Made by a program: the position numbers and the translations under genes. A stretch of 64,000 nucleotides of DNA from Toxonevra muliebris (Eukaryota; Arthropoda; Insecta; Diptera; Pallopteridae), in NCBI GenBank assembly GCA_963691655.1, contig OY829326.1, positions 147,578,998 to 147,642,997 on the forward strand, read 5' to 3'. Positions 45,581 to 56,969 of the stretch are shown piece by piece. The notes beneath the pieces were generated by a model that was not told where the DNA came from, ran no database searches, and worked only from the letters and a program-made list of their open reading frames with translations. Within the stretch, counting starts at the first letter, position 1. Every line of letters begins with the position of its first letter.

Positions 45581-47194
45581 CAAAGGTGCCATATTGATAG
45601 ATCTATAAATTACAGTTTTTTCGGTCAGATTTCCTTCAAATATTACAATTTATTCCCAAATTTTACAGTTTTTGCAATAATATACTAGAATAGATTTAAA
45701 TATATTTTGGTTATCATAAAAATGCAATCGTATTTCAACAAAAATAGTAGCACTTGTAGGTAGCAAATATGGAAAGAATATTAAAAATAATATTAAAGTT
45801 AATATTAATAAAACTAAAATTCGAAATAAAGGAGAAAGAACAAAAGCCGCCTAGTTGAAATCATGGCTGCAAGCATGCCATTCGAGAACAGATATGTCAT
45901 TTAAGCAAAAGTACTATTTAATGAACGACTCACAGTGAAAAATCCACTCCATTTCTTTCATCATTACTTCATTTTAAGGAGACTTAAAAAAAATTATAAA
46001 AACTTGTACAAATTTTGAGGCATCAAAATAATATATACAGAATAATATACAGAAAATATGATAAAACGATTTTGAGAACTTTTAATATCGTTGTATTGAT
46101 ACTAGCAGAGCTGTAAAAGAATGCAAACAATTGAGGAAATAAGTCACAAATGAATAATAATTTTTGATTGCAGTTATTGAATAGCATATTTGATTACAGA
46201 ATAAAAAGTGCAGTTGCAAGTTTTTTTTGGAGTCGCAGATTGGTTATTCATTTAGGAAAGTTTTTGCTAGAGTCAAGGGAATGCAATTTTTTTTTTTTAA
46301 ATCATGAGACTGCAAATCTTATGACTCCAAAATCATGACTGCTTTGAAGTCACTTTGAGCCACTTGGAGTCACTTGAAGTCACTTGAAGTCACTTGGAGT
46401 CACTTGAGTAACCTTGAACTCAAATGCAATCGTTTGGAGTCAATTGCAATTTGCAGCCAATTGGAGTCACTTGGAGTCTTTTGGAGGAAATTGGGATTTT
46501 GAAGTCAATTGGAGTCACTTGGTGTCATTTGGAGTCAATTGGGCATTTGAAGTCACTTGGAGTCAATGGGAATTAAATAGAATGTGAAAAAATTTATGAA
46601 AAAATTGTAATTTATTAATAAAATTTACTGTAAAAAAAAAATCTTAAAAAAATGTGTAGAAGACTAGAAATGCCCCCTTAATTTTATTTTTTAAGTAGTC
46701 ATAACAAGAATGTGAATCCGTGCTCCTTATTACACACATTTTTTTTTTACACATGTCTTTGATATTATTACATATTTATTTAAATAACTTAATTTTAAAA
46801 GAACTGGCTTATTTATTTGATATACTACATTTCGCCCGTTTGTTTATTTCCGAATCATACCTAAATAAGCGAAACGCTCCGTTTTTTTTTTTTTTTTTTT
46901 TGTTCAAATTTGGCACCACGATTGACACCAAGTTGAGTTTGGCTGTAGTGACAGAGGATTTAAAGTGTCCGGCCCGTCCAAAAAGCCATGGCTGACCCCA
47001 AACATTCAAAATAGGGAAACTTTTATGTTAATGGACCTAATCAATTTTATATGTGCGATGGAATGATGGGCAAGTGACTGAGAAACTTTTCCCACACAAA
47101 TTTTAGTTTTATGGATTACAGTTTTTTTCCCAAAATACAGTTTTTTTTTATCTATTACAGTTTCACCAAAAAAAAAAAAAATATGGCAACACTA
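45581..47194. mobile_element. hAT-like non-autonomous element with near-perfect 8-bp duplication
   Basis: The left end CAAAGGTGCCATATT and the reverse complement of the right end TAGTGTTGCCATATT share the GTGTTGCCATATT-type terminus found in hAT elements. Flanking octamers ATCCAAAG (45,573-45,580) and ATCCAAAA (47,195-47,202) differ at one base. Both subterminal regions contain repeated ATTACAGTTTTT-like motifs in opposite orientation. No transposase is present. The minisatellite copy at 46,106-46,570 lies inside. Confidence 0.6.
46106..46570 (+). repeat. Leader plus minisatellite, copy 3
   Basis: It starts CAGAGCTGTAAAAGAATGCA and carries the conserved leader (AATAATAATTTTTGATTGCA, GATTGGTTATTCATTTAGGA, AAATCATGAGACTGCAAATC). 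It then enters the CACTTGAAGT/GTCACTTGGAGT array. The opening bases match the copies at 25,835 (minus) and 57,581, so a defined left boundary exists. The right boundary falls wherever the array stops. Confidence 0.8.
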
Positions 47195-48650
47195 ATCCAA
47201 AACAAAAACATAAAGGAGAGTTTAGGAAGAGAGAGAATATAAAATATTCAAAGAGCGCATTTACTCGTATTTCTAAGCTTATGTGCATGTGTGTGTGTGT
47301 GTGAGTGTTTGCGCTTGTGTGGATTCAAAGTTTTTGTAGTTTTCACACTGTTGAATTTGCTCTACATACAAAAAATGAATTTTTCGTATTTTAGGTCAGG
47401 TCAAATCTATGTAAAAACGACGACAATTCGTTGCAAGTTCATAGAACTTGCGAAAAAACAAAAAAACACAAACATTTTGTTTTCTATTTGAAATTTGTGT
47501 AATGCAGAGAGAAAGTATGTGAGTTGGGTTCGGTTTGGTTGGTGTTCCGAGCAAGAGTGATATGCTAGTTTGAGTTAGTGAGTATTTGAGTTGTGTGTAT
47601 GTGTGTGTGTGTGCATGCAATACAACTATGTATTTAATTTTTGTTGAATATTTATTTATTTTTTTTTATTATTAGGTATTAATTTTTTTTGTATGTTGTA
47701 TGTATCTCTAAGCATTTTTTTTTTTTAATTTTTCTCCTCCACCCTCCCCCTCTTTTTATTATGCTTAAGCGGTAAGACGATGTTGGAACTTCATTTTAGT
47801 AATTAAGGCACAGAAAATTAAATTGGAATAATGAATATATATTTATGCACAGATTGCAGAGTGAATTGTTTTTTCTGTTCTCATTGAAACTTATACACGC
47901 TTAATTTACCCAAATTTTAGTATTACTTTTTTTTTATTAATTTTAATATTAATTTACTAAAGGTCATGGAGGTGCTTTGAATTATAAACAAGACACCGTA
48001 ATGGAATGGAAAACAAAAAATTGTTTTCAATCATTCTAAGATCCATTCCAACTGAAACGGAGGAGGAATGTACTTTTTTCATTTTAGTTTATGATATTTT
48101 TTTTTTTAACGGATTAAAGTTTTAAGCGGGCATGTATTGCTTCTTTCGAAACTTGTTCCAAACTCTTTATGAAATGAAGTTTCGATTAATAAAAAAAAGA
48201 GTTACTTAAATTTGTGTTTCAGTTCCAATAAGTTTTAAGATCAAAATGTCGTTCTAAAGTTCCTATCTTTTAACCCCTTCGCAGCATCAGATAACAAAAT
48301 GGCGTATTGGAGGCAATATTGCAATATTGCGAGTTCAATGAAATTCAATTTGCCATTTTGTGCCAGCCAATTGAATTTTTTTTAAATGTAATGTCAAGTT
48401 GGAATTGAGTGACCTCTAGTCCAAATCAAATTTGGTTAAATACATTTTTTTAAGATCCGTAAAAGGTATAAAAATTTATTGGCTTCGCTGGCTTGATCAC
48501 GAGAGTATGAATGTAACTCCTCTAGTTAAAATCATACTTAATTCTGTATCATCGATGGGCAGAAAAAATGGTTCTCAGTTTTTCTGCCTGATGCCGTCAT
48601 ACTTAAAGATTGAAATTAATTCAATAAATTAAAATCACACACCTCAGCCA
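47195..48650. other. Non-coding interval
   Basis: No gene is supported. There is (TG)n at 47,286-47,305 and 47,597-47,612, and poly-T tracts near 47,660-47,725 and 48,095-48,110. Open frames are AT-rich and short. Confidence 0.55.
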
Positions 48651-48654
48651 CTTG

Positions 48655-49170
48655 AATTTTCTATCTGATTCCATCCGAATCAAAGACCAAAAATCTCCCA
48701 ATTCGTTTCAAATCAACATGTCAACGTTTTCTATCCGAACACCGACAATTTTTCATTGAGTGCAGAAACTTTTTCAGTAGAATCAAAATCGTACTGCATT
48801 AAGTGTATCCAAATTCAATTGCCGGTGGTATTTTTGATTTTTTTCTACTTGGACTTAAACACTGAGATTTTCTCGATAACTTCAAAATTGAACATCTGAC
48901 GATGTTGAACTCGGACGTTGAGTTTTTTCCACACATTTTCAAATTGACTCTTTAGTTGTTTCTACCCCTGACGTCATCGAACTCGAACACCGAAATTTTC
49001 ACAGTGCACCCAGAACTGACCCCCAATTTCACACTTCGTTTTCACTATCTGACACAGCCGAAACGGAACATCAATTCTCTCAGTAAGTCTTAAATCGACC
49101 AACTGTGTTATTCTTTGTTTTTCTTATCGATCCTAACGCCCACATTTGTCTTTTCTACCTGACTCATTTT
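48655..49170 (+). repeat. Degenerate tandem array, unit about 70-115 bp
   Basis: Units restart with a TTTTCTAYCTGA-like block at about 48,657, 48,728, 48,840, 48,956, 49,038 and 49,152. Each is followed by GAACTCGAACACCGAAATTT-like sequence and a CAGTGCA-type block. Divergence is high, and poly-T ends the array at about 49,167. No coding potential. Confidence 0.55.
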
Positions 49171-52070
49171 TTTTTTTTTTTTTTTTTTTCTCTGGCACTT
49201 AGTTGTCATTAAAATTTTCTCAGTGCAGTCTCCGTTTGCGGTTTTACAAAGTCTCTATCAACCTGAACAAAAACCGGGCGGCTGTTGCTGCATACATATA
49301 TAAATTAATTCAAAAAGAGCTAATAAAACTGTCATTTTACAATTATTTTATGATATGCACATTAAAAAAATTTCACTGGAAAAATCAATTATAAAAGCTA
49401 AATTAAAAAGTTTAATAGTTAAAGTGTATATGTTGTTGCTACAAACCTTGTAACGGCTCATTTTGCGTTGCTTAATGAGAGGCATGCCAAAGTACTTTTT
49501 TTTGTTATTGCTGTTGGCTGTTGTTGTTGTATTCGCTTTCAAATACTTTGCAGCAGAGTGATAAAGTTTATATTGTTTTTTTTTTTTTTTAACTTTAGTT
49601 AACACTTTTTATCTTTTGGTTAATTATATTGTAAAATATTTGATTGAAAAATATTTTTTTTTTCTTCTTTTTTATTTAGTTGCGAAAATTTCACAATAAA
49701 ATATTTGTAGTATATGTGGATGAAGCAGCATTAAACTACATGCAACACACACAAACGCACACACATTTGCACACACTTGGGTACATACACTAACCGACTC
49801 TATACACTCATTTTATTATATTACCAAAAATAAGAGACACACACGAACACAAACTTCAATGAAGCGTTGTTGCAGCAAACTGACTTGAAAATCTCAAAAT
49901 CTGCTATCAATAGAAAATGCCGCCACCGCCAGTGCCACTGCCACCGTTGGTTGCTGCTGCTGTTGCTGTTGCCGTTGCTGCTGATGATGTTGCTGCCATT
50001 TTCTGCTACTACTTACTGTTGTTGGTTGCTTGTGCTAGTGCTTGGCTGTTGTTGTTACTATTGCTATTGCAAAACTGCAAAAATCTCACAATGCCAATAG
50101 TATGTATGTAGCTAGGAGTAGAGTGCCAATAGTAGTAATACGAATATAGTAAGTTATCATAAGTGTATGTAATACGTAGTGTAGTGTAGTGTACAACAAC
50201 AACCACAACAACGACCACGACAACGACGTTATAAAACCTTTGCAAAATTAGCCAGCCACAATACTGTGGCGGATTAACAACAACACGACGACAACGACCA
50301 CGATGATGATGGCGACGACGACGACGAAGACGAAGACGTTGGCACACGGCACGATGCGGAGTGGCGCGACGCGGCACGTCAACGTTCACTGGAGTGCACT
50401 TGGCCAAAACAACAACAAAATACAAGGAAATACACCAAAAAAATAAACAAAAGAAAAAAAAAATCAAACACTTACACACACTCCATCACACACCAAAGCA
50501 AAGGCAAAGCAAAGCAAAGAAGTGAAAAAATCACTAAATAGTAGAAAAGAAGAAATGCCATCCAAAGCGTAATAGAAACTACTACTTATTGTTAGTTAGA
50601 GCTGGCTGGTTGGTTGGTTGGTGTATTCGCCGTAATATGTAGGTAGGTAGTTAGATATAAGCTGAGCCACAAAGCTTACAACAATCCAGAGCAGCAGCAG
50701 AATGAATGGCTGGCAACAAACAAATTTAGAGTGAACGAACGGACGAGTGAATGAGTGGAGTGTAAACGATGACGACAAAGCGAAAACAAACAAAACGAGC
50801 AAATCAGCAGCAGCAGCAAAGCGAATCATCTAACCAGAGATACAAATTTTTATTAGGCAGGGACAGACAGCCACGACAGTCGAGGCAAACCAAGCACTCA
50901 GCCAAACAACCCAAGAGAGCACTAACTATTTTGCCTAAGTTTAACTGTGACTGACTTTAGTTTTGGTTTGATATGGTTCGGGGTTGCACGCCTGCAGGCG
51001 AATCACATACAAGAGGCAAAGCAAAAAAAACAAAAACGCGTTTGCAAATTGAGCGAATTTGTTCAAAGCGAATATCTTCGTAGTTGTAACCGAAACTATA
51101 TACCAGTTGTCAATCAATTTCTATGCATGCCCGTCTTTGTGAAGTAGCCAAAAACAGACAGACATTGGAATGAATTTATTGCTTAGTGTTTTAACATAGA
51201 ATATGCTTTGGCTACTACTCTGGTCTAGACAACATCATCGTCGTTTAAAACTCCAATTGAATACTCGTTGTTCATGGTGGCCATGATGCCGAACAACTAA
51301 CGGCATCTACTACTAAATAATGCGTATAAAACATGCTGTATTCAAGATTTCATCCATCGGTAGCAGTAGTGCCGTAGCTAGCAGAACGAATTTGATACAA
51401 CAAAATAAAAAATTCGTATGGAATTTACATGCAAAAAAAAAGTCCTAAAATTTTCATTTCCTAAAGAACATTTTTTTTAATGAATATGATATCCCAATAT
51501 TATATATATTGCAAAGTTACGAGGGAGTATATGCTTCGGCATCTCATTTTCTTTTCGAAAAAAAGAACGGTGGCCGCCTTGTCCTAGGTTTTCTCCCATT
51601 TTAAAGCCCCCTGAAATTATTTTTATATCTTTTTTTGGATTAAAGCTGCCGATTTGTTCCTGCTTTTTGAGTTCAGTAAGATGATTTTTATAGTTCTATA
51701 TAGCTAGAATGAGACCAGTACTAATGTGATTTTTGTCTGTTGCCTTCCTTGCCAAAGGTTCGGCTATCTCATCTATGTCCAGGGAATATGGTGCTTTTTT
51801 TTTTTGTCTTTAGACATTCCACAAATTACGGTTTGCCTATCGGAGTCGAAAATGCTTGAAGTAATTCGCCTTGGCTTAGAAGAATATCTGGATTTTAGTG
51901 TTGTACCTTGCTCTGTTCTCGAATCATGTTTATGACAGCACGAGTACTACGAGTTTTGTAAGTATTACAATAGTAGAAAATATATAAGAGAAGCTTTAAT
52001 TTTCATTTGGACAAGTGCCCTGAAAACACTTTGAATTTAAATTATAACAATAGCTTAGCCTTTCTTCTCC
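49171..52070. other. Non-coding interval, strongly repetitive
   Basis: GCTGCTGTTGCTG-type CNG repeats occur near 49,930-50,060, AC/ACA repeats near 50,185-50,230, GAC/GAT repeats near 50,280-50,335, and CAG repeats near 50,690 and 50,808. Several long frames (for example minus 50,009-50,479) come from these repeats and are not genes. A promoter or 5' UTR of an unseen gene is possible given the triplet richness, but nothing in the sequence proves it. Confidence 0.5.
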
Positions 52071-52075
52071 TAGTC

Positions 52076-52345
52076 ACGGCTCCTGGTAAACTAAACATTT
52101 AGATGATAGCTGAATAATGCTTTCAGGTGCGGATATTGCAAACATGTAGAATGGAAATACACAGAAACCTTGCATATATCCAGATATGAGACCTTTACGA
52201 AGAGATGTGTTCTGGTTTTAGTTGAAACTAGCATATTCGGGAAGAATAGTTTACACTTAGACAATCTAGCTCCCGGCAACCTAAACATTTTGATGATAGT
52301 TGAAATAGAAATCGAGCATTAGTATTGCCATCATGCATACACGAG
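52076..52345 (+). repeat. Decayed direct duplication, about 190-bp unit
   Basis: GGCTCCTGGTAAACTAAACA then TTTAGATGATAGCTGAAT (52,078-52,115) recurs as AGCTCCCGGCAACCTAAACA then TTTTGATGATAGTTGAAAT (52,268-52,305), each followed by a TATTGC-CAT block. This shows a diverged tandem pair. Confidence 0.5.
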
Positions 52346-52719
52346 TCCTAGAAACCCAAAGATTTAGTTAGTAGAAAGGATGTTTTACTTTTCTGCAGAT
52401 ATAAAATAGAGAATAATAGAATAGTTGCAAGAGTATTGAAGATTTGGTTGAAATTCACCCAATTCTGAAAGAGTAAGAATTTAATTCAGATTAGTAGAAG
52501 TCTTGAAAACTTGAAGTCTAAATTAAGGCCAGTATGAGTATTACATTTATTCTGAAAATAAAAGATTTAATTGAAATTATATAATAATATAAACTACAAC
52601 TAAGAAAAGGCGAAGGTGTAATTTAAAGTAATAGAAAAAGAACAGCAATTCTGATTTTTTATTCAAACTTGAATTATAGTAGAAACCTGAAGACTGAGGT
52701 CTAAATTCACAAAGATTAT

Positions 52720-53215
52720 GTTGTTTCGCTCCGAACATATTTCGTTTCACTTTTGCTTTGAACATATTTCGTGTTGCTTTTGCTCTTAAGTAAAATTATT
52801 CCATTTTTTTCTGAAGTTAGAAGTTATACAACTTTTCCTCTCAGCATCTCAAATGAGGACGATATTTATATCATTTTCGAATGATAAATGACAGGCTGAG
52901 CGGAAAAGCGGGCTAAAATTTATATAAGAGCAAAAGTGAAATAATTTAGAGTGTCAGTGCAAGAATGGCATAAGTAATACGGTTTAGAGTGAAAACGAAA
53001 CGCCTTAAAAGTAAGAACAAAAATGGTATAACAATTCTTTCAGAGCAAGAACAGCATAGTTTTTTATTCCGTTTTCGCTCCGAACATATTTCGTTTCACT
53101 TTTGCTCTGAACGTATTTCGTTTTGCTTTTGCTCTTAAGTAAAATTATTCCACTTTTTTCTGAACGTTGAAGTTATACCACTTTTCTTCTCAGCGTCTCA
53201 GATATGAATTATTTT
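52720..53215. repeat. Satellite-like repeat in both orientations
   Basis: CGCTCCGAACATATTTCGTT begins two direct copies of about 130 bp at 52,729 and 53,080. Each continues GCTTTTGCTCTTAAGTAAAA then TTATTCC. Between them lie inverted units (AAGAGCAAAAGTGAAATAAT, AGAGTGAAAACGAAACG, AGAACAAAAATGGTATAAC). The whole block is an imperfect palindrome of short units and has no coding potential. Confidence 0.65.
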
Positions 53216-53409
53216 CGTAAACACGAGTCCTGAAATGCTACCGAATTCTGAAGATTGGCGTAAGCCTAAAAGAAAAGCAGTCGAAGTCTAAGATTTAATT
53301 GAAAATAGTTTTGATTGAATCAAGTTGAAATAAAAGTGCATCATGTTTCCAACCACACACTGATCCTAGTAGCATAAAAATGTACAAGTTAAACACAGAA
53401 ATAAAACTA

Positions 53410-54095
53410 GTCTGTTATGCCGACGACGCTTTCTGATAATGAAGATGGCTTACAAAGACTTTAATTCGCTTTTGAAAAATCATTCTAAAGATTCAATATG
53501 AAAATATGCGCCACAAAAATAAAGTGACTTACCATCTCAAGACAACCTCTAAGATGCAATCTAGCGGTATACAGAGAGAGCATAGAGCAGGTCATGGAAT
53601 TCTACTACCTCGGCGTAAAAATTACATCTTCCAAAGGCCTAACGACCGAAGTTATCACACAAAGAAACAAAGCAGCACGCATTGTAGGCTGTTTGAGAGA
53701 TGTTATATAGCGAAATAAGCACCTCAGCATTAAAGGAAAAGTGCGCATATATAAGACATGTGTTAGGCCTATACTGACATATGCAACTGAAACGAGGGCT
53801 GACACAAAAGCTACGGAACAAGCAGTAACCAAAACCGAAATGCAAACACTGTGCTCGATTGCAGGGTTGGGACCTGATGCGCAATGAGGAAATTCGGCAG
53901 ATATGCGACGTACAAGATATTACTAAGTGGAGCAGGACAAAGCGAAAAGAGTGGAACCGGCAGGTGCTGAGAATGGGCGATCACCGACTGGCGAAAATTG
54001 CTATGGTGGGAAAACCAGCCGCTGCAAGACCCTCAGGTGGACCACTTAAAATATGGCTGGAATGCTGGACATCCAGCTCTACAGAAACATAATAT
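53410..54095 (+). pseudogene. LINE RT end and C-terminal domain
   Basis: Plus-strand frames give KLVCYADDAF (RT catalytic YADD intact) near 53,412, and SIEQVMEFYYLGVKITSSKG followed by RNKAARIVGCLRDVI. Then come GKVRIYKTCVRPILTYATET and, after a frameshift at about 53,875, MRNEEIRQICDVQDITKWSR, TKRKEWNRQVLRMGDHRLAK and GKPAAARPSGGPLKIWLE-CW, with a stop at 54,090. This layout (YLG, then a VRPILTYAxET, I--RR--W--H--RM, GRPxGRPPKRW tail) is a well-known LINE C-terminus in insects. The exact clade is uncertain. Stops and a frameshift mark it as dead. ACATAATATC and a degenerate AAATAAAG end follow. Confidence 0.8.
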
Positions 54096-54359
54096 CTTAT
54101 TTTTTCTCTGATTTGTTATATTTGTTAAATATATATTTTGTAAAAATTGTTGTAATCACAGGATACAATCCTAAAATAAAGAAGAATATTCTTGAAATTT
54201 GTATCTAATTGAAAACACCAGAGTGACCTAAACCAAAAAAAAAAACTTTTTTTTACTTTTGATCGTTCCCAATTTTGACGTTATTTGTTATGGAAAAAAC
54301 TAGTTACTAAAACACGATTTCCTATTTTTAAAAATTTTTGTTTACTTTCTTTGAAAATT

Positions 54360-54702
54360 AAGTTTCGCTATGGGTTACCGGTCCTCAATGAAAACATTTT
54401 AAGAAACTTTTTACCATGAAATGAGAGTCAGCGGGTTTACTCTATCGTTTCTTTCTTACCGGCCAAGAAAGAGTTAAATGAAGGATTAATAGTAAAAGAC
54501 TTTGCCTATCCTTAAAAAAATATCTAATAAAAATGTACAAAAAATATTCACAAAAAATTCCTGTTGAGAGCTCAGGCCTTCAGGAATGTACAACTTCTGT
54601 TTTGATGGAAAATTGTAACAAAAAATGAAGAGGGTCAGAGTAAACGAATTTGGCTTCGATTTTGCACTACCAACTCTGGTTTCATGGTCCTGAAAGGGTT
54701 AA
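54360..54702. repeat. Fragments related to the TTAA-ended MITE
   Basis: CGCTATGGGTTACCGGTCCT at 54,368 resembles the reverse complement of GGTCGCCGGTGACCCATAGC at 24,182. Two sites end in AAGAGTTAA (54,469-54,477) and GAAAGGGTTAA (54,692-54,702), like the right end at 24,495. The left ends are not clear, so I treat these as remnants. Confidence 0.35.
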
Positions 54703-56969
54703 AAAAGAGCAGGAGTATTGCCTTTGGTGCACAATTGTCTGCGAGAATTTAGTTGAAAGTATTTGGAAGTGACAAAGAACTAGTTCTTTCTAATTGGTGA
54801 ATCTTGCAATTCTCTAAGCAGTCTGTGTCTTCAGAAACGAAATCCATAAATCTGAAGATTTAGATATTCAAAGAGGAGGTAATGGATATAAATCAGCCAC
54901 CCCACACATGCATAATTAACGACTGAGTTTTTTTTTTTTAAGGAAATGCGCCTTGTAGGTGTGAAATTTCGTATCATTCTTTACTCGCATATTATGACGT
55001 AAATATACGAAAAAGGTCAGGATGCAAATTGATTTTCACTTTCTGGAAACATAAAAAATTTGCTAAAAGTATAAAAACTGTTGCCTGCATTATTCTGAAA
55101 AATTTAAAGTTGCGGGAAAAATGAAGGAACTCAAAAAGCAACCTAAGAGTCCAAACCCTCGAAGTGAACTCGCCTTTAGTCAATTGTTTGCGTTGAGTGT
55201 AAACGCAAGTGTACTTAAAAGTGTGTGTGCTTGAATTGATACTTTTTCGTCGCCTTCAACATCGTGTGTTAGCCCAGTGAGACTAGGATAAAGTTGAGGT
55301 TCTCCAGTGCATGTTGTTCGGGTTTACAGTAATCGGGTTCATATTGTTTTTGGTTTTTGGGAGCACACGCATTATGAGCCGCTGTTGTTGGCTGCAGTGG
55401 AGAAAAAGGCGACGACGACGACGACGAGGACGCTGATGACAAAATACGACGAAAACGACTACTATCATCAGTTAACAACAGGAACACACAAACTTCGCAG
55501 TCGCAACTTTTGGTCAATTTGCAGTCTCTTTATATGTATGTATATGAGCATGTGTATTTGTTGTTGTGTATCTTGCATATTTACGTGATTCTCTTTAAAG
55601 ATGCTGGTTGCTGCAAAAACAAAATGCATGCGGAAAATGAATAAGCGCAGCGTAACACGATGCAAAAAAAAAACCAACATTAATTTCAACTGGGGACCAC
55701 GACGAGACAACGACGATGCATACGAGAGTTGTTGGCAAGTTGCTTGTTGTTGCTGCTGGTGGGTACATGCAATCATACTCGCACATATTTAGAAAGGCTC
55801 AGTTTCGTTGAGTTGGCAACCAGTAGCAGCAGCAACAACAACAACCATAAGAGTTGATACATATGCATGGAGAAGATTTTCATTTCCGAGAAGAACGTAG
55901 CGAAAATTATAAATTTTTTTGTTTTTTTTTATTTTTGGTATCACGATGTTTTTTTCTGTTCTTTCTTGTTGTTTGTAGCTATTCTTGTTTTTTTTGCGAA
56001 AAGCTCAATTTGGCAATAATATGAGAAGCATGTACATGCGCGACGTTGCTCTCTTAGTTTCTTTTTGTTTTTTCTTTTGTTTCTGTTCGTTTTTTTCCCT
56101 TTTGATTTTGGTAGTAGTAGCAATAGTAGCATTTTGGGTTACTACACAACACACGCCAAACATAGACAAGATATAAATCAAGCAAACTGAAAACGTTAGC
56201 GAGCATGGCCAAGGCGAATTGACGTGAAGGTGCAAACAAAAAGGGTTGCGTGTGAGAGTACGTACGTGTGCATGTGTTTGCAGTATGGCGGTGCATCACT
56301 GCGTGTATGTGTATGTGTATGTATTTGATGAAAATTTTTACGAAGAGCCAAACTGCAAAGTTGCACAGTCAAGGGGAGTTTTGGTAATAGATATTTAGTT
56401 TTAGGTTACAATTTATACGAGCACACAAGTCAAGAAAATTTGTTAAAATTAAGTAAAAAATACTTATATCTACCAAATTGTCTGAGCAAATATAGAAATT
56501 CAATGGCATAACTTATTTTTCTACCGCAAGGTAACAGGTATTCACAAACTACTAATATCCACGATAATAATTACAATTAAATTTCATTAAAAACTTCCTC
56601 TCTTCTTGTCTGTCAATGGTTAATGATTTCAGTAACAAATTTAAAATTTTTTACTTTTATGATAACATAAAAAATTTAAAATTTTGTAATAAAAAATAAA
56701 TAAAAAAATAAATACAACTTCATAAATAAATCAATTAGACTATAAATTAACACAGTGTTAAAACTAACCTCATAAACCCATAAAATAATCAAATTAACCA
56801 CAACAACAACAATGGAGGCACTTTATAACAACAATTTGTAACACCATATCAAAGAGAGTAAATGAGAGAACAATAGAGGAAGAGAGAAATTACAACCGTA
56901 AAATACAACAAAAGAGTAGAAAATGAGTAATAAAATATTCACACTTATACACATAAATATATTACACTT
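54703..56969. other. Non-coding interval, microsatellite-rich
   Basis: No gene is supported. There are ACG repeats at about 55,408-55,430, GTTGTT/CTGCTG tracts near 55,740-55,762, CAG/CAA near 55,820-55,845, TATG near 56,300-56,322 and poly-T near 55,915-55,935. Confidence 0.5.

Noticed and set aside
50009..50479. 156-codon minus-strand open frame
   Set aside because: Runs of Val, Arg-Arg-His and Asn-Ser come from ACA/GAC microsatellites; no domain or splice context.
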